Shown: positions 1 to 11,920 of the stretch, one piece after another
How positions within the stretch are numbered: position 1 is the first letter of the stretch
Layout: every line of letters starts with the position of its first letter
Assembly: GCF_004011695.2 (NCBI RefSeq)
Contig: NC_082420.1
Coordinates: 1,054,001 to 1,118,000 of the forward strand
DNA from: Ascochyta rabiei
Taxonomy: Eukaryota; Ascomycota; Dothideomycetes; Pleosporales; Didymellaceae
DNA: 64,000 nt
Direction: 5' to 3'
Translations under genes and position numbers: made by a program
The notes under the pieces: generated by a model
What the model saw: only the letters and a program-made list of their open reading frames with translations
Databases searched by the model: none
Told to the model about the DNA's origin: nothing

Positions 1-270
1 CTGCTACTGTCTCTCTACCTTAAGCCGTACTTCAAAGCAGGGACAGCTCGATTGACGCAGCGAAGGTGGCTTCTGTTCATCAGCTTGTCTGCGGTACAGT
101 CCGTTCTGGACTTCCAGAATAGTCTGGCTTCTGTCGTTGGACGATTCTCGACGGCGGGCATCTATTCGGCATCGCGTCTCATTACAGACGCCCTGGTGTT
201 GCGTTCACGCAGCCATTTTGCTCTTGGTCGACCTTTTGAGGAGGAAAAGCATTGGAAGGAGCAATTCTAG
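1..270 (+). CDS. C-terminal fragment of an unidentified protein (cut by window edge)
   Basis: Frame 1 is open from the first base for 89 codons to a TAG at 268-270. The composition looks protein-like, mixed hydrophobic and charged, with an acidic and basic tail ending in EEEKHWKEQF. There is no ATG near the left edge, so if this is real it is the last exon of a gene that begins outside the window. I do not recognise the family. A chance open frame of this length is possible, hence the modest confidence. Confidence 0.4.
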   Translation: MLLSLYLKPYFKAGTARLTQRRWLLFISLSAVQSVLDFQNSLASVVGRFSTAGIYSASRLITDALVLRSRSHFALGRPFEEEKHWKEQF

Positions 271-864
271 AAGAAAGTTCGATTAGGGGTCATGAGCCGA
301 TAGTCGCTCAAGGGTCATTTCCATCATTGCAGGAGTTCTAGCATGCGGGATCCAGGCATTATACCATTTGCATATTTATCAGAAGCAATCCAATCAAACA
401 GAAAATATTCATGTGCCGTGCCTGATTGATAACTTTGATTACAGTGATGACTATGAATTCTCGATCGATGCAATTCACAATCGACTGGGTGTATGAGTGC
501 AGCATCTCGCATGACCTACCACACGTACAAGCGCAATCACCTCGTAGCTTGAGGTTGGCTGAACCGTGGACGGGAAGTTAGATGCAGAGGCTGAGCCGGA
601 GACCATGCAGTAGCGCTAGCCTAGTCTATGTGAGAGCGGCGAGACATATACTCAAACCTGCCCGGCTGGCACCAGATCTGCTGTTGCTCTAGCATATCAA
701 GGGGCAGTGGAGCCTTGCAAAGCGGAAGTGAATTGGGTATAACATTGTGTCGAAATCTGCCTTTGCACATCTGAACGCCAGCTCCAGACCATACTTGAAC
801 GCCCAATATCCGTCATGCTCGTCGTCTCGTCGTGTCGACGTCCTGTTCGTGTCGATTGCAGAGC
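271..864. other. Intergenic, 3' side of MCM6
   Basis: No coding exon or RNA gene can be supported here. The stretch separates the left-edge fragment from the 3' end of the MCM6 gene and contains only short random frames. Confidence 0.6.
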
Positions 865-3830
865 TTAGACAATGTCTTCGACTGGGCAGTTGGGGTGCAG
901 GACATATACGACCTTACCGCCAGTATCGGCCTGCTGGCCCTGCTCGTCCGCCAGACCCTCGCCCCGGATCAGCATGAGGTATTGCTCCTGTTGCACACGT
1001 TAGCATTTGAACCATCAACATGTTCAGCACCAGACAACATACCTTGACAACCTTTTTCAGCACCTTCTTAGCGAGTACTCTCTCCGCCTCCATGTCCTCC
1101 TGTGTCTCCATCTCATTCTCCTTCTGCTCCAAGTACCAAACCAGCAGCTCCTCCTCTTCGACGCCATCCTGAGTCTCCTCCTGATCTTCGTTGACGCGTC
1201 GCACAAACATGTTCCGCATCGCAACATACTTGTCGTGCGTGATCTTTGTTTTCTCTCTCGGTGCAGGCGCAGGTGTCTCTGTACGCGCGCGCTCGTCCAT
1301 AGCGGCATTATCTTCGCCTTCGGCGGCTGCAGCGGCAGCGAGAACCGCTTCGTCATCCTCGTCTTCCATCTCAACATCGTCCTTCTCAACAGAAATAATG
1401 GACTGGCGGAGGAGATTGTATGCCTCTTTGACGAACTCGGGTGTAATATCACTGACACAGTTCGCCTTCGCAATAGCTTCAGATAAGCGAATCATAGACT
1501 CCAGTTGTCGTACGGTGATGCGATAGCTGTTCCGCCCAATGCCGCCCTGGGCGTCGTCGGCACGCAATTCCTTGTACTTCTCAACGAGCGTCTCGCGCGC
1601 TTCGTCTGTGAACTCAGGGCGGAAGGTCTTTGCGAAGCGGATGTAGCGCTGTAGTTGCTCCGTTGTGAACTCTGGATTGACGGCATCGTCGCGATTTTTG
1701 TGAATCCCAACAATGTGTTCGGCAAGGTGGCGATCCACAGCTTCGTCGCATTCGTCGAGGACGACAAAGAAAAGATCAAATCGGGACATGATGGGTGCAG
1801 ACATATTGACATTGGCACGGAGTGTGGTCTTGCGGTTGTAACGACCACCGACAGGGTTGGCGGCTGCGAGGATTGACGTGCGAGCATTCAGGGTGGCTTG
1901 GATGCCGGCTTTGGCGATAGAAATAGTCTGTTGTTCCATGGCTTCGTGAATAGCGACTTGATCGGCGATGTCCATTTTGTCAAACTCGTCGATTGCGCAG
2001 ATGCCGTTGTCAGCAAGCATCAGAGCTCCGGCCTCGATCGTGAACTCGCCAGTCTCCTCGTCCTTGACAACTGCAGCCGTAAGACCTGCCGCGGAAGAGG
2101 CTTTACCAGATGTGTAGACAGCGCGTGGCAAAAAGCTACAAACGTATTTCAAGAACTGTGACTTGGATGTTGAAGGATCGCCAACAACACAGATGTTGAT
2201 GTCACCACGCAGAGACATGCCTTCAGGTGTCTCTTTGGAGACACCACTCATCAATTGGAGAAGGATACCCTTCTTGATGACTTGGTGACCGTAGACCATG
2301 GGAGCGATTGAGTCAACCAACCGCATAAAGATGTTGGGCTTGTGCACCATATCTTTCAGATCCTGGATCTCTGCCGCAGTAAGGGTAGCAAGGTACTCTT
2401 CCTGCGCTTCCTCTCCAGATGTAGCGTTCGGCTCGATCTGGCCTTGGTGCAAAGAAGTGAGGATGTTGCTGGCTTGGCCGTTAAGATGATGATTTGACGA
2501 TTGGCCTGGCGTTGTGTGATCAGGCGAGATCATGCAGGCGAGGAAGGACATGCGGTAGGTCAAGTCGCGCACACCAAGCGCTTTGAGACCGCTGACTCCA
2601 GAGCCTCCAACGTCGTTGCCACGTGATGTGTTTGAAGTGTCTCGCATTGCCTGTGGTCTGACACCTGGTACACGGAACTGGCTGACATCTGGGATGACAA
2701 TAGCAGTTCCAGTGAATATGCACTTCTCTCCGGCCTTTGCGCGATCAACCATCTCTCCTCGCAGAATAACGTCCATTGTCCGAGGCATGCTACCTGTAGG
2801 GATTTCAGAGCTGTTCTCCTGGATGCGGACCTTCTGCCAATCCACAAAAGTGGACTGTCTGATGTCCAATCGCCAGCCTTCTCGGTTCATACATGTAACG
2901 TTGGGGCATTGTGTTGGTTCGGTGTACTTGAAGGTCTGTTCGATGTTGGGCACAACTGTGTTGCAGATCTCGCAAACAAAGGTTGCCATGGACAACTCTG
3001 GTCGGACCTCGGAGGTGCGGGTGGCAGTACCTGAGATGGAAAGCAGGCTGCCAATGGAGGTGGTCCGCAGCTGGCGGATGCGCGAGACGAGGGGCAAATT
3101 GTAGAAAGCCAAGGTGAACAGCTTGTCGGTTTGCTGGTTCGCAGTCTTCTCCTTCAGACTATCATTCTGGCTTGTAGCATTCTCGGCTAGCGAGGCAGCA
3201 GTCACAGAAGAAGTCGACTCTGGCTGGCGGTGCTGGCGGAAGTACTGTGGTTCGTACTTGGCAAGCAAGCTGTGAAGGGCGCGGATCATATAGGGCAGGA
3301 AGCGGTAGTACTCGCTGGCAATGGCCGCTGCCAGGATGCCATCTTCGTGGCGGAGGAGGTGTGTGTAGTCGACGTAGAGGGTGGAGAGCTGGTACAGCTT
3401 CATGCCGCGTATTTGCGCTACGTAGTACTTGTCCGTTGTCGCAACGCTCGAGACGGGCAGGGCTGACGGCGAAGGGTCTTCGGTATAGCTAAAGTCATAT
3501 CAGCATTGTCGTCTACCCACTGCATCGCCAGGCTCACTTTTCTAAAAACTCCTGGAATCGGAGCGACAGGGTCTCTCCAGTGACATCCACCACTTTTGGA
3601 ATGTCTGTCCTGGGCGCATTGGGCCGTCTAGCGCCTCCCCGAGTGCCTACAACTTCGTCGTCTGGGAATGCTTCGACGTCACTGTTTGCGCCGTTGCTCT
3701 CTGAAGGTGGCCCGCGAGGTCTTGCAGACGAGAAGCGTGTGCCGGATGATCGAGGTGTGGGTCCGCCGACGGTGCTGGTGGGAGTCGCCGCAGCATCCGA
3801 GTGCAGGACAGCATCCAAGAGAGAAGACAT
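865..3830 (-). CDS. mcm6: DNA replication licensing factor MCM6 (MCM2-7 helicase subunit)
   Basis: Exons, reading down the minus strand: 3830-3538, 3488-1043, 987-865 (953 aa, introns of 49 and 55 bp). The protein is one of six AAA+ subunits of the MCM2-7 replicative helicase, which is loaded at origins in the nucleus. Seen in the sequence: a Ser/Pro-rich N terminus; the FQEFLENYTE segment created by the first splice; an N-terminal zinc motif with two CxxC-like pairs (CEIC and CPNVTC); Walker A GDPSTSKSQ; Walker B CAIDEFDKM; and the SRFDLFF arginine-finger region. An acidic low-complexity stretch follows the ATPase core. The last exon restores the MCM6 C-terminal winged-helix end with YVLHPNCPVEDIV, which is why I place a terminal intron at 988-1042 instead of reading through. 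The length matches fungal MCM6. The start was chosen as the first ATG in the exon upstream of the intron. Confidence 0.95.
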
Positions 3831-4247
3831 GGTGGGTTGCTGTACTGCCTGTGTCGTCGTCGGTTGGTGGTGATGTGGGGTCCACGGACGCGTTTTCCTC
3901 GCGTTCCATCACGCCGGCAACCGCGTTCAACGCTAGGCCGAAATAGGGCCTAATTGATTCTGGTCAACCTCGAGACAAAGTGCCGAATAGGTTGAGTGAA
4001 GGCTTCAAAAGATTTATAGATGCATTTCTCAATGTGAAAATGCCGATGTGGTCTATGGAATTCGACTGGGGCTTGCACAGCCTGATGCAGGATACATATG
4101 AGGAGGGTATACAACTTGATAAGTGAGAACGAGGCACATGCATCGCAAATGGCTTCGACAGCCACAACAACCCAAGAAAGAATGCCAAAACGCCGATGAA
4201 ATGCAGTCACACAACAGACTAGAATCCAGTAGAAAAGATGCCTGCAT
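3831..4247. other. Intergenic: MCM6 upstream region and SUN gene 3' flank
   Basis: A 417-bp gap between two minus-strand genes. It should hold the MCM6 promoter and the SUN-domain gene terminator. I see no distinctive motif or further gene. Confidence 0.6.
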
Positions 4248-6650
4248 CTAATCGTTCAGAGTTACGTCATAGTTGTAGTTCTCCTCGGCATCGTCGCCGT
4301 GGAGGCGCACGCGATAAAGACATGTGTTCGAAGCTCCCCAGTTCGATGTAACCTGCACAATGACCCTGCTGGTCGGTACCGAAAGCTGGGCATCGAGATC
4401 AAAAGTCTGCACATGATTGGAAGCGTGGATGTTGTACTTGAAGGTGCCCAAGCAAACGTAGCCGTGCCTTTGCAGATCTGCAGGATCCAGGCACTTGTTG
4501 TGGCTCTGGCCATAGTTTTGTTTGACCGGTTGATCTGTTTCAGCCCACAGCTCGATGTTGCGCGGAGCGTTGTTGACGTTGCCCGTAGGAGACATGCTTA
4601 CCGGTGCATGCTCGACAGTGACCTGTTTCGGGAACATGTAGCGCGACAGAGAAATACCGAGTCGAGCGTACCCTTTCATAGGGTTTGGTGCCGCGCACCA
4701 GCAGTCGCCAAACTCTTCCCATTTCGTAAGTGCGGCTTTGGGCGGATTCGCGGTGGCTCCACGCATACTGCTCTTCACTAGTTTGGCGAGCCAAGGCGAA
4801 CCATTGTCGAATGTTGAAGAAGTGCGACCGGGTTCGACGATGGCACCGAGTCCAGTGGAGAAGTAGTTGGGCTTTTTTAGGTTGAGCTCGTAGCTGGCAA
4901 TGAGGTTGCTCTGAGCAAGGGACTCCAGACGGATGAAATCCATAGAGTTTTTGCGCACCTCGGCTTGGATCAACGACTTGATTTTCGGTTCGTGGTTCTT
5001 GAAGCTTTCAAGAATCTTTTGATCGACATCGGCAGATATAGTCTTGTAGTGCTGACCCATCATGTCCATAAACTCACGACGGTGCACTATTTCCGGTCGA
5101 ACCGCAGGCTTTCCAACGTCAACAGGCTCGCCATTCAAAGCCTGCACTTTCTGATTGTTTGCTCTGAGAAATTCGATCCACTCGGTGTCATCGCCCTTGG
5201 ACTGCGCTTTGCTCAGTAATGCGTTCCAGAACTCGTCGGTAATTTCGCGGTGACCATCTGGATGGCGACGAACCACTACTAACTCCGGTAGCTCTTCCTG
5301 AATCTTTTCAATAGCTCCGTGCATAGCGTCAAATTTTCCTGTGTACTCTCGATGGTTCTTCCACACGCGTGCCCACACAAGATGATCGCCCGTTGTGTCG
5401 CCTTCGTGCAGCCAATCTTGGAGCAGGTCCGTTTCGTTGTACCTTTGCTTACTAGGCATTATCCAGTCGGCAAGGTCGTACCATGATTGCGAGAGCCGAG
5501 TGCCAACAGCGGTGTGCATAGCAGTCTTGGGGTTGGCATCCGAGGTTCCGGAGAGCAGTGTGGAGAGGAGAAGAACAATGCCTCCAGAGATCAACAAAGC
5601 CCAATAAGCCCGTTCGAGCACTGGCCGCCATGGCCATTCTGGCTCATCTTCCAGCAGCTCTTCAGGCAAGAGCTCCTCAAATGGCCCGATATGCCCGACC
5701 ATCTGTTTGACAGAGCCAGGGTGGCGGAGCTGGATCCCTGGTTGGGCTTGTGGTTCCGGCTGTCGTGCCACTCGTGGCTGAGAATGTGCTTCGGATCGTG
5801 GCTCGGATCGTGGCTCGGATCGTGGCTCGACGCGTGACTCGATGCGTACCTCAGGTCGCACAGCATGGCGAATTTCCGGTTGTGGTGCTGGCCGCGAGGC
5901 AGGTCTGGGTGCAGGTCGCGATCGCCCTGGGCCATCCCTCTGCAGTCTGGCACGCTCTTCTGCAAGAAGATCGTCGATAGATTCATCAATCGCAACCTTG
6001 TCAGGCGTAGCCTTGGTGCTGGGTAACAGCCTGGTCGATTGACCGACAGCACGGAAAGTACTTCTGGGAACTGGAGTAGGTTGTTGTGAAGAAGAGCGTG
6101 GAGCCGTGCGACGCTGATTGTCCTGCAGCATACCAGCTTCGTGTTCCATGCCAAAGGACTTAGATGTACTGCCGAGCGAAAATGCAAGGTCTTCTTCACT
6201 GAAAGGTACGCCAGGCGACTCGAAAATGAAAGGTGCCGCGATCCGCGGAGGGGAGGAGCGTTCGTGTATCGGCGAATGACGCGCACGGCTTCCGTTAAGT
6301 GCACCACTCATTCTCGCCTGACTGCCCAGCTCGTCAACACTATCGTCTTCCTCCTCCTCCTCCTCCTCCTCCTCTTCGTCATCGTCGCGAGCAACGGCAT
6401 CACCTCTCTGGTTTTGGAATGCCTGTGCGAAGCCTGTTGCAGAGACTGACAACTCTTCTGCGGCACCGACACGACCACTGGCGCCATAAGCATTTGATCT
6501 GCGAGGTTTGACTTTGGTGAGCGGTCCTTGGTTACGTTGGCGAGTACCCCCTGAGGTGTAAATCGTCACCACTGACTGCTCAATAACAGAACCAGCTTTT
6601 GAACTCAGTCGTCCAGAACGACGCGGCGTGGGCCCGCCCAAACCTGACAT
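4248..6650 (-). CDS. SUN-domain (Sad1/UNC-84-like) nuclear envelope protein
   Basis: Single exon of 800 aa. SUN proteins sit in the inner nuclear membrane and bind KASH partners, linking chromatin or the spindle pole body to the cytoskeleton. Seen: an N terminus beginning MSGLGGPTPRRSGR; an acidic run of Asp/Glu around residues 86-101 encoded by GAG/GAC repeats; an Arg/Pro/Glu-rich segment with repeated EPRS units around residues 260-300; one membrane segment near residues 349-370 (ALLISGGIVLLLSTLL); a long lumenal stalk; and a C-terminal SUN domain from about residue 640 (IELWAE, CLGTFKYN, VTSNWG, CLYRVRLHGD). The frame stays open for 72 codons upstream of this ATG, but that stretch is hydrophobic, low-complexity 5' sequence unlike SUN N termini. 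I therefore start at 6650. It is a likely Sad1 or Slp1-type orthologue; which one cannot be settled here. Confidence 0.88.
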   Translation of the reverse strand: MSGLGGPTPRRSGRLSSKAGSVIEQSVVTIYTSGGTRQRNQGPLTKVKPRRSNAYGASGRVGAAEELSVSATGFAQAFQNQRGDAVARDDDEEEEEEEEEEDDSVDELGSQARMSGALNGSRARHSPIHERSSPPRIAAPFIFESPGVPFSEEDLAFSLGSTSKSFGMEHEAGMLQDNQRRTAPRSSSQQPTPVPRSTFRAVGQSTRLLPSTKATPDKVAIDESIDDLLAEERARLQRDGPGRSRPAPRPASRPAPQPEIRHAVRPEVRIESRVEPRSEPRSEPRSEAHSQPRVARQPEPQAQPGIQLRHPGSVKQMVGHIGPFEELLPEELLEDEPEWPWRPVLERAYWALLISGGIVLLLSTLLSGTSDANPKTAMHTAVGTRLSQSWYDLADWIMPSKQRYNETDLLQDWLHEGDTTGDHLVWARVWKNHREYTGKFDAMHGAIEKIQEELPELVVVRRHPDGHREITDEFWNALLSKAQSKGDDTEWIEFLRANNQKVQALNGEPVDVGKPAVRPEIVHRREFMDMMGQHYKTISADVDQKILESFKNHEPKIKSLIQAEVRKNSMDFIRLESLAQSNLIASYELNLKKPNYFSTGLGAIVEPGRTSSTFDNGSPWLAKLVKSSMRGATANPPKAALTKWEEFGDCWCAAPNPMKGYARLGISLSRYMFPKQVTVEHAPVSMSPTGNVNNAPRNIELWAETDQPVKQNYGQSHNKCLDPADLQRHGYVCLGTFKYNIHASNHVQTFDLDAQLSVPTSRVIVQVTSNWGASNTCLYRVRLHGDDAEENYNYDVTLND

Positions 6651-8146
6651 GATGAAGTGTGGAGACCGGTAAAGAGAAGATGAGAATTGAAAAGAAGCTT
6701 CCGGGTAGTCTGTTGTGTTCGCAGCTGTACAGATATGAGTTGGTGTTTGATGAATGTTGTGTGCGTAACGGAGGCAAGTTGAGGAAACAAGTGCAAGAGA
6801 AAATAGTATAATAGGAGCGGGGTAATTAAACAGCAGCAGTAAGAACAATAGCGCTGACAATAGCAAAAACTGAGTGGCTGGTGTTGATATTCACCTGAAC
6901 TTTGTTGCGGTGAAGGTGAACGCTGGGCTTCCAACAGCGAAAACAACAGAGGTAACAATGCGCCGAGGAGTATTTCAAGAAATCGCATCAACTTACACTG
7001 CCGCTAATTCCCAGGTATTGCACTTCTGACTCCGGACGCAAGCTTCACGACAGTCGCGAGTCTATTTCTAGTATTTTCTTTGATAGTTGTAGCGCCGTTG
7101 ATGTCGGGTCCTTGAGGTGGCAGGGTTCCCAGACACGTGTAGCCGCGGTCGTTCACGCGTCGCAACCCGGAAGCACAAGGTCAGGGCGGATTGTATTAGT
7201 TTCTTTCGTGTATTTGCGAGTTTGCGATCATTATTCACGGGCTGAACGCGACGTCGGCAGTATCGGTTGGTGATGATGAGAATGCGTTGTGAGGTGTGGT
7301 GTGAAGCTCGAGGCGCGTGTGCCAGGGTTTGACCGGAATCGGCAATCTACGCCCGTGCGCTCGAATGTACGTAGGCATTACTGCGCAACAACAACAAAGA
7401 AAGCAACAACAAGGATATCTCAGCATGTTGTTATCGATGCTTCTCAGTCTGGTGGACTGAGCTTGTGCTGTCGAGGTGCATGGAGGGAGGACGCGTGAGT
7501 CGATGTCGCACCTTCCTCGAAACGGATCCCAGGACCCTGACATGCCGAAGCTTAATCTCAACCTCCCTTCGCGTGTACATACTGTGTGCGTGCTGTACCT
7601 GCAACCTGGTGTCCCCCAAGGTAACGCGGCCAGGAGTTATCATGTCGCAGGTTCGGCAGTGCCAGCGGCTGTGAGTACTGAAAAAGGCAAATGAGAGACT
7701 GCCGAAGCAACGTGGTGAGACTGTTGCAAGTACGAGAATGGGTCGAGTTGCCCTTGTGGTCAAAAGCACTGCTTCAATGAACTGTTTACCTAATGAAGAT
7801 GTGTTGAGCTTTTGCTACAATTGCCCTGGATATGGCCTGACTGAGTCATGAACGAAGGTAAGAACACGGGTACTAGGAACAATCGTCGACTGGAGTGTTG
7901 TTGAAGCGTGCATGCTCGAGCAAGCCGTGCCCCATTGGCGCTAACCGTAGGCGGAGACCTATCCGCTCGTAGCGTGACGCGGCGGTGTTGCGAATAGATC
8001 ATGTCCGTTAGGTTGCATCCATTGCTGTGCTCGTAACTTTTTATATCTCTGCCACCTTGCAACCGCTTACCAGCTCACCACACATATAATCTCGTCCTGC
8101 CCCTCTTCTTTTCTTCTACACTCACAACTCTCACATAGAGCTCACA
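6651..8146. other. Intergenic divergent promoter region (SUN gene / UDP-glucose epimerase)
   Basis: About 1.5 kb between two divergently transcribed genes. No exon, RNA gene or repeat array stands out apart from a TATA-like motif close to the epimerase start. Confidence 0.6.
8083..8090 (+). promoter_or_regulatory. TATA-like box of the epimerase gene
   Basis: CATATAAT lies about 57-64 bp upstream of the epimerase ATG and is followed by a pyrimidine-rich leader (CTCGTCCTGCCCCTCTTC), a layout typical of highly expressed fungal genes. Assigned from position and motif only. Confidence 0.4.
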
Positions 8147-9384
<1,238 letters not shown>

Positions 9385-9718
9385 GCAAGGAAGCTGAGAC
9401 AGGGGCTTGGATCGTTGCAAGTGTGCCTGCATGGACGTTGTGTTGCAATTGGGTATATATCATCGCGGGCGCTGATACACGATACATCATAAGACATAGA
9501 CTTATCAAAAGCATTGAACATCACCTCGTATGAAAAACACCCGTTTCGGACGCATACGGTTCACACGTTCTTTCGTGAGAAGTGTCGTGATTGCGTCCAT
9601 TTGTCTTGGGCATGTCTTATTGTATGCAGGGCAGAATGTATCACTGTCTCGCAGCGTGAGGAACCGCTTGTGTGTCTACCATTTTGTTCCTGGTTTGCAG
9701 GTGCACGTGCAATGCATT
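9385..9718. other. Convergent intergenic region
   Basis: About 330 bp between the 3' ends of the epimerase and the Arc1-like gene. It should contain both polyadenylation regions; nothing else is visible. Confidence 0.6.
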
Positions 9719-11154
9719 CTATCGCACAACAGCGCCCTTGAGCGTCGACACGCTACACAGACCAGCAGCCGTCTTCAGCTTAGCGACGCCCGTCTTCTTG
9801 TCCGCGCCTTCGCCGCTCAGCTGCGGTACCTCTTCGACGTTGAAGCCCACCTCCAAGGCGTCGGTGGTAGTGAAGCCGGGCTGGATGGTCTCCCAGACCT
9901 TCTTCTTCGGGTTCAGCACGCCCTCGGGCTCGCCCTCCCACCCCTCGAAGAAGACGCGGTCGCCGGCTTTGGACTCGGCGGGTGGGTTGACCAGCTCCAC
10001 AGGGCCCTTGTGTGCGTCCTCGCCCTCGGCCACGCGCGGCGAGGCGGCGAGCACCATGGCGCAGCTCTTGACGCCGCGCATCGTCACGGGCTTGAGGTTG
10101 CACACGGCGACGATCTTGCGGTTTTGCATCTCGGCGAGCGGGATCAGACCGTTGAGACCGGAGCATACAGTGCGTACCACCTGGCCCTCGTATTCGGACG
10201 TATTTTCTGTGCCAGGCGCATCGCCGCACGCGACGGTGGAGACATAGAGAGAGTCGGCGTTGGGGTGTGTTTCGGCTTTGAGGATATGGCCGACGCGGAG
10301 GTCGATAAGGGCGGGGGAGAGGGGCTTCTCGACCGGTGCTCTGTGGGGTGTCAGTACAAAGCCATTGTCTCGAGGAGGGGAAGGGCGTACGGCTTCTGGG
10401 GCTTGGGCTGCTTTGCCTTCTTCTCCTTCTTCTGGGTGGGTGCACCCTCAGGGGGGCCCTTCTTTGCGTCTGTGGCGCCTGTAGGGTTGCCGGCGACTGT
10501 GCCTGCGACAGCGTCTCCAGCAGCCTGTGCAAGGTCCTTGGCCTTCTCCTTCTTGCTCTTCTTGGCCTCGGTGGCCTGCTCGCCCGTCAGGGTTGTGGGT
10601 GTAGCAGCGTTGCCCGCAGCGGCGGCAGCAGCAGCAGCTTCCTTCTCCTTCTTCTTGCGCTCCTTCTCGGCCTTGGCATCGACGGGCTTGATCTTGAAGA
10701 TGACGTTGTCCAGCTCGATGGCGACCTTGTCGTCGAGCTTCAGGCCGAAGACGGGCGAGTTCTGGACGAAGTCGACGTGGCGGACGATGTGATGGTAGCC
10801 CTGCTCGCCAGTCCTCTCCTCGGCGCTCCACCTGGAGACGACGGGTGCAAGCTTCTGGTAGAGGGCAATGTCAGCCACGGAGGGCTTTGCGCCGAGGACC
10901 GTGGTCCGGCTGGCGAGGTGGGTGTTCAGTGAGGAGAGGCGGTCGGACGACTTTGCGGCATCGTCCGACGACGAGGCGATGTGGGCGGCAGAGGACAGCC
11001 ACTGGGAGATGTCCTTCTTCTCGGCGTCGGTGTAGTTGGCCTCGGGGAAGAGAGCCTGGGAGGCCTTGATGGCGTCTGTCTCGTCGGCAGCGTTGTTTGG
11101 GGCGTGGGTCTTGAGGTACGTGACCAAGCTGTGGTCGAGGGTGGAGCTGGACAT
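9719..11154 (-). CDS. arc1: Arc1/AIMP1-like aminoacyl-tRNA synthetase cofactor with C-terminal tRNA-binding (EMAPII) domain
   Basis: Exons 11154-10391 and 10340-9719 (461 aa, one 50-bp intron). In yeast Arc1p holds methionyl- and glutamyl-tRNA synthetases together and delivers tRNA to them. Seen: an N-terminal GST-C-like helical region (residues about 1-150, with LGAKPSVADIALYQ); a Lys/Ala-rich linker with KKKEKEAAAAAAAAG and KKEKKAKQPKPQKP; and, after the splice, a complete tRNA-binding OB-fold (LIDLRVGHILKAETHPNADSL, NLKPVTMRGVKS, MVLAAS). The ATG at 11154 is chosen because it precedes the family-like N terminus. The frame is also open to an upstream ATG at 11373 that would add a 73-residue Arg-rich, acid-free leader (see findings). 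A 20-bp tandem array lies upstream. Confidence 0.9.
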
Positions 11155-11920
11155 GGTGAAGGTGCGCTGGAAAAAGGTGGCGGCGAGCGGTGACGGCGGG
11201 GCAAAGAAGGGGGGTGATGCGGCGGATGCAATGCTCCGTGTGCTGCGAGTGGTCCGAGGGGGGGTGTGTGCAGCAGTCGGACGTGCAGCAGGTCGTGTGG
11301 GGCGTGTTCGGACTGAGAATTGGCCAAGTCGTGTGCGCAGAAGTGGCAGCGCTGCGGGTGAAGGTGAATGCATCGCGATGCTGAGTCAACCCAAAATTCG
11401 CGGGTCCACCTGCGCTCTGGCGCGGGGCAGACTGGCCGCGATGAACGAGCGTCGAGGCCGTCGAGAGCCTCGAAAGCACAGGCCATCGCCGTCCGCCATG
11501 TCTGCACCATGTACGCCATGTCTGCACCATGTCCGCCATGTCTGCACCATGTCCGCCATGTCTGCACCATGTCCGCCATGTCTGCACCATGTCCGCCATG
11601 TCTGCACCATGTCCGCCATGTCTGCAACCTGCCCGGCGTCGACCGGTGCAGCCTGCGCTGCGACTGGCGCTCTTCAGCCCACACGCATCGGCATGGTGTC
11701 GTCGACGTCAGTCGTTGGGTCGTCGTTGGGAGCTTGTCCAGCATGACGCACGCTTGTTTGTTGCCTGCTGGCCATGCTGGCCATGCTTCGTGCTGCCCCA
11801 CGTACACATAGTCACATACATAAACCTCGAGCTTCCCCGCCCTATCGCCAGAACGCATCCCTCTACCTCCTCCTCTTCTTCTTATACCCTGATCGCACCG
11901 GCTCGATAGCGTCCACCGTC
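11155..11920. other. Divergent promoter region between Arc1-like and UCH genes
   Basis: A 766-bp head-to-head gap. It contains the in-frame 5' extension of the Arc1-like frame (11155-11373), a 20-bp tandem array (11491-11626), and a CT-rich leader with CTCCTCCTCTTCTTC just before the UCH start. Confidence 0.6.
11491..11626. repeat. 20-bp tandem repeat, about 6.8 copies
   Basis: The unit is TCTGCACCATGTCCGCCATG. Copies start at 11501, 11521, 11541, 11561, 11581 and 11601, with half copies at both ends. Copies are identical except for GTACGCC in the first. Because 20 is not a multiple of 3, the array is open in several frames on both strands, and none of those frames is likely to be a gene. 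It sits in the shared promoter region of two divergent genes. Confidence 0.95.

Noticed and set aside
6651..6866. 72-codon hydrophobic N-terminal extension of the SUN frame
   Set aside because: The sequence is Leu/Ser/Thr-rich leader-type DNA, and the family-like N terminus begins at the 6650 ATG. A signal-like extension cannot be fully excluded.
11386..11858. Repetitive frames reading Met-Ala-Asp-Met-Val-Gln-Thr or Cys-Thr-Met-Ser-Ala-Met
   Set aside because: These are translations of the 20-bp tandem array in several frames on both strands; no gene is implied.
10926..11858. 310-codon minus-strand frame across the Arc1-like promoter
   Set aside because: It combines the tandem-repeat translation with the antiphase of the Arc1-like first exon; not a separate gene.
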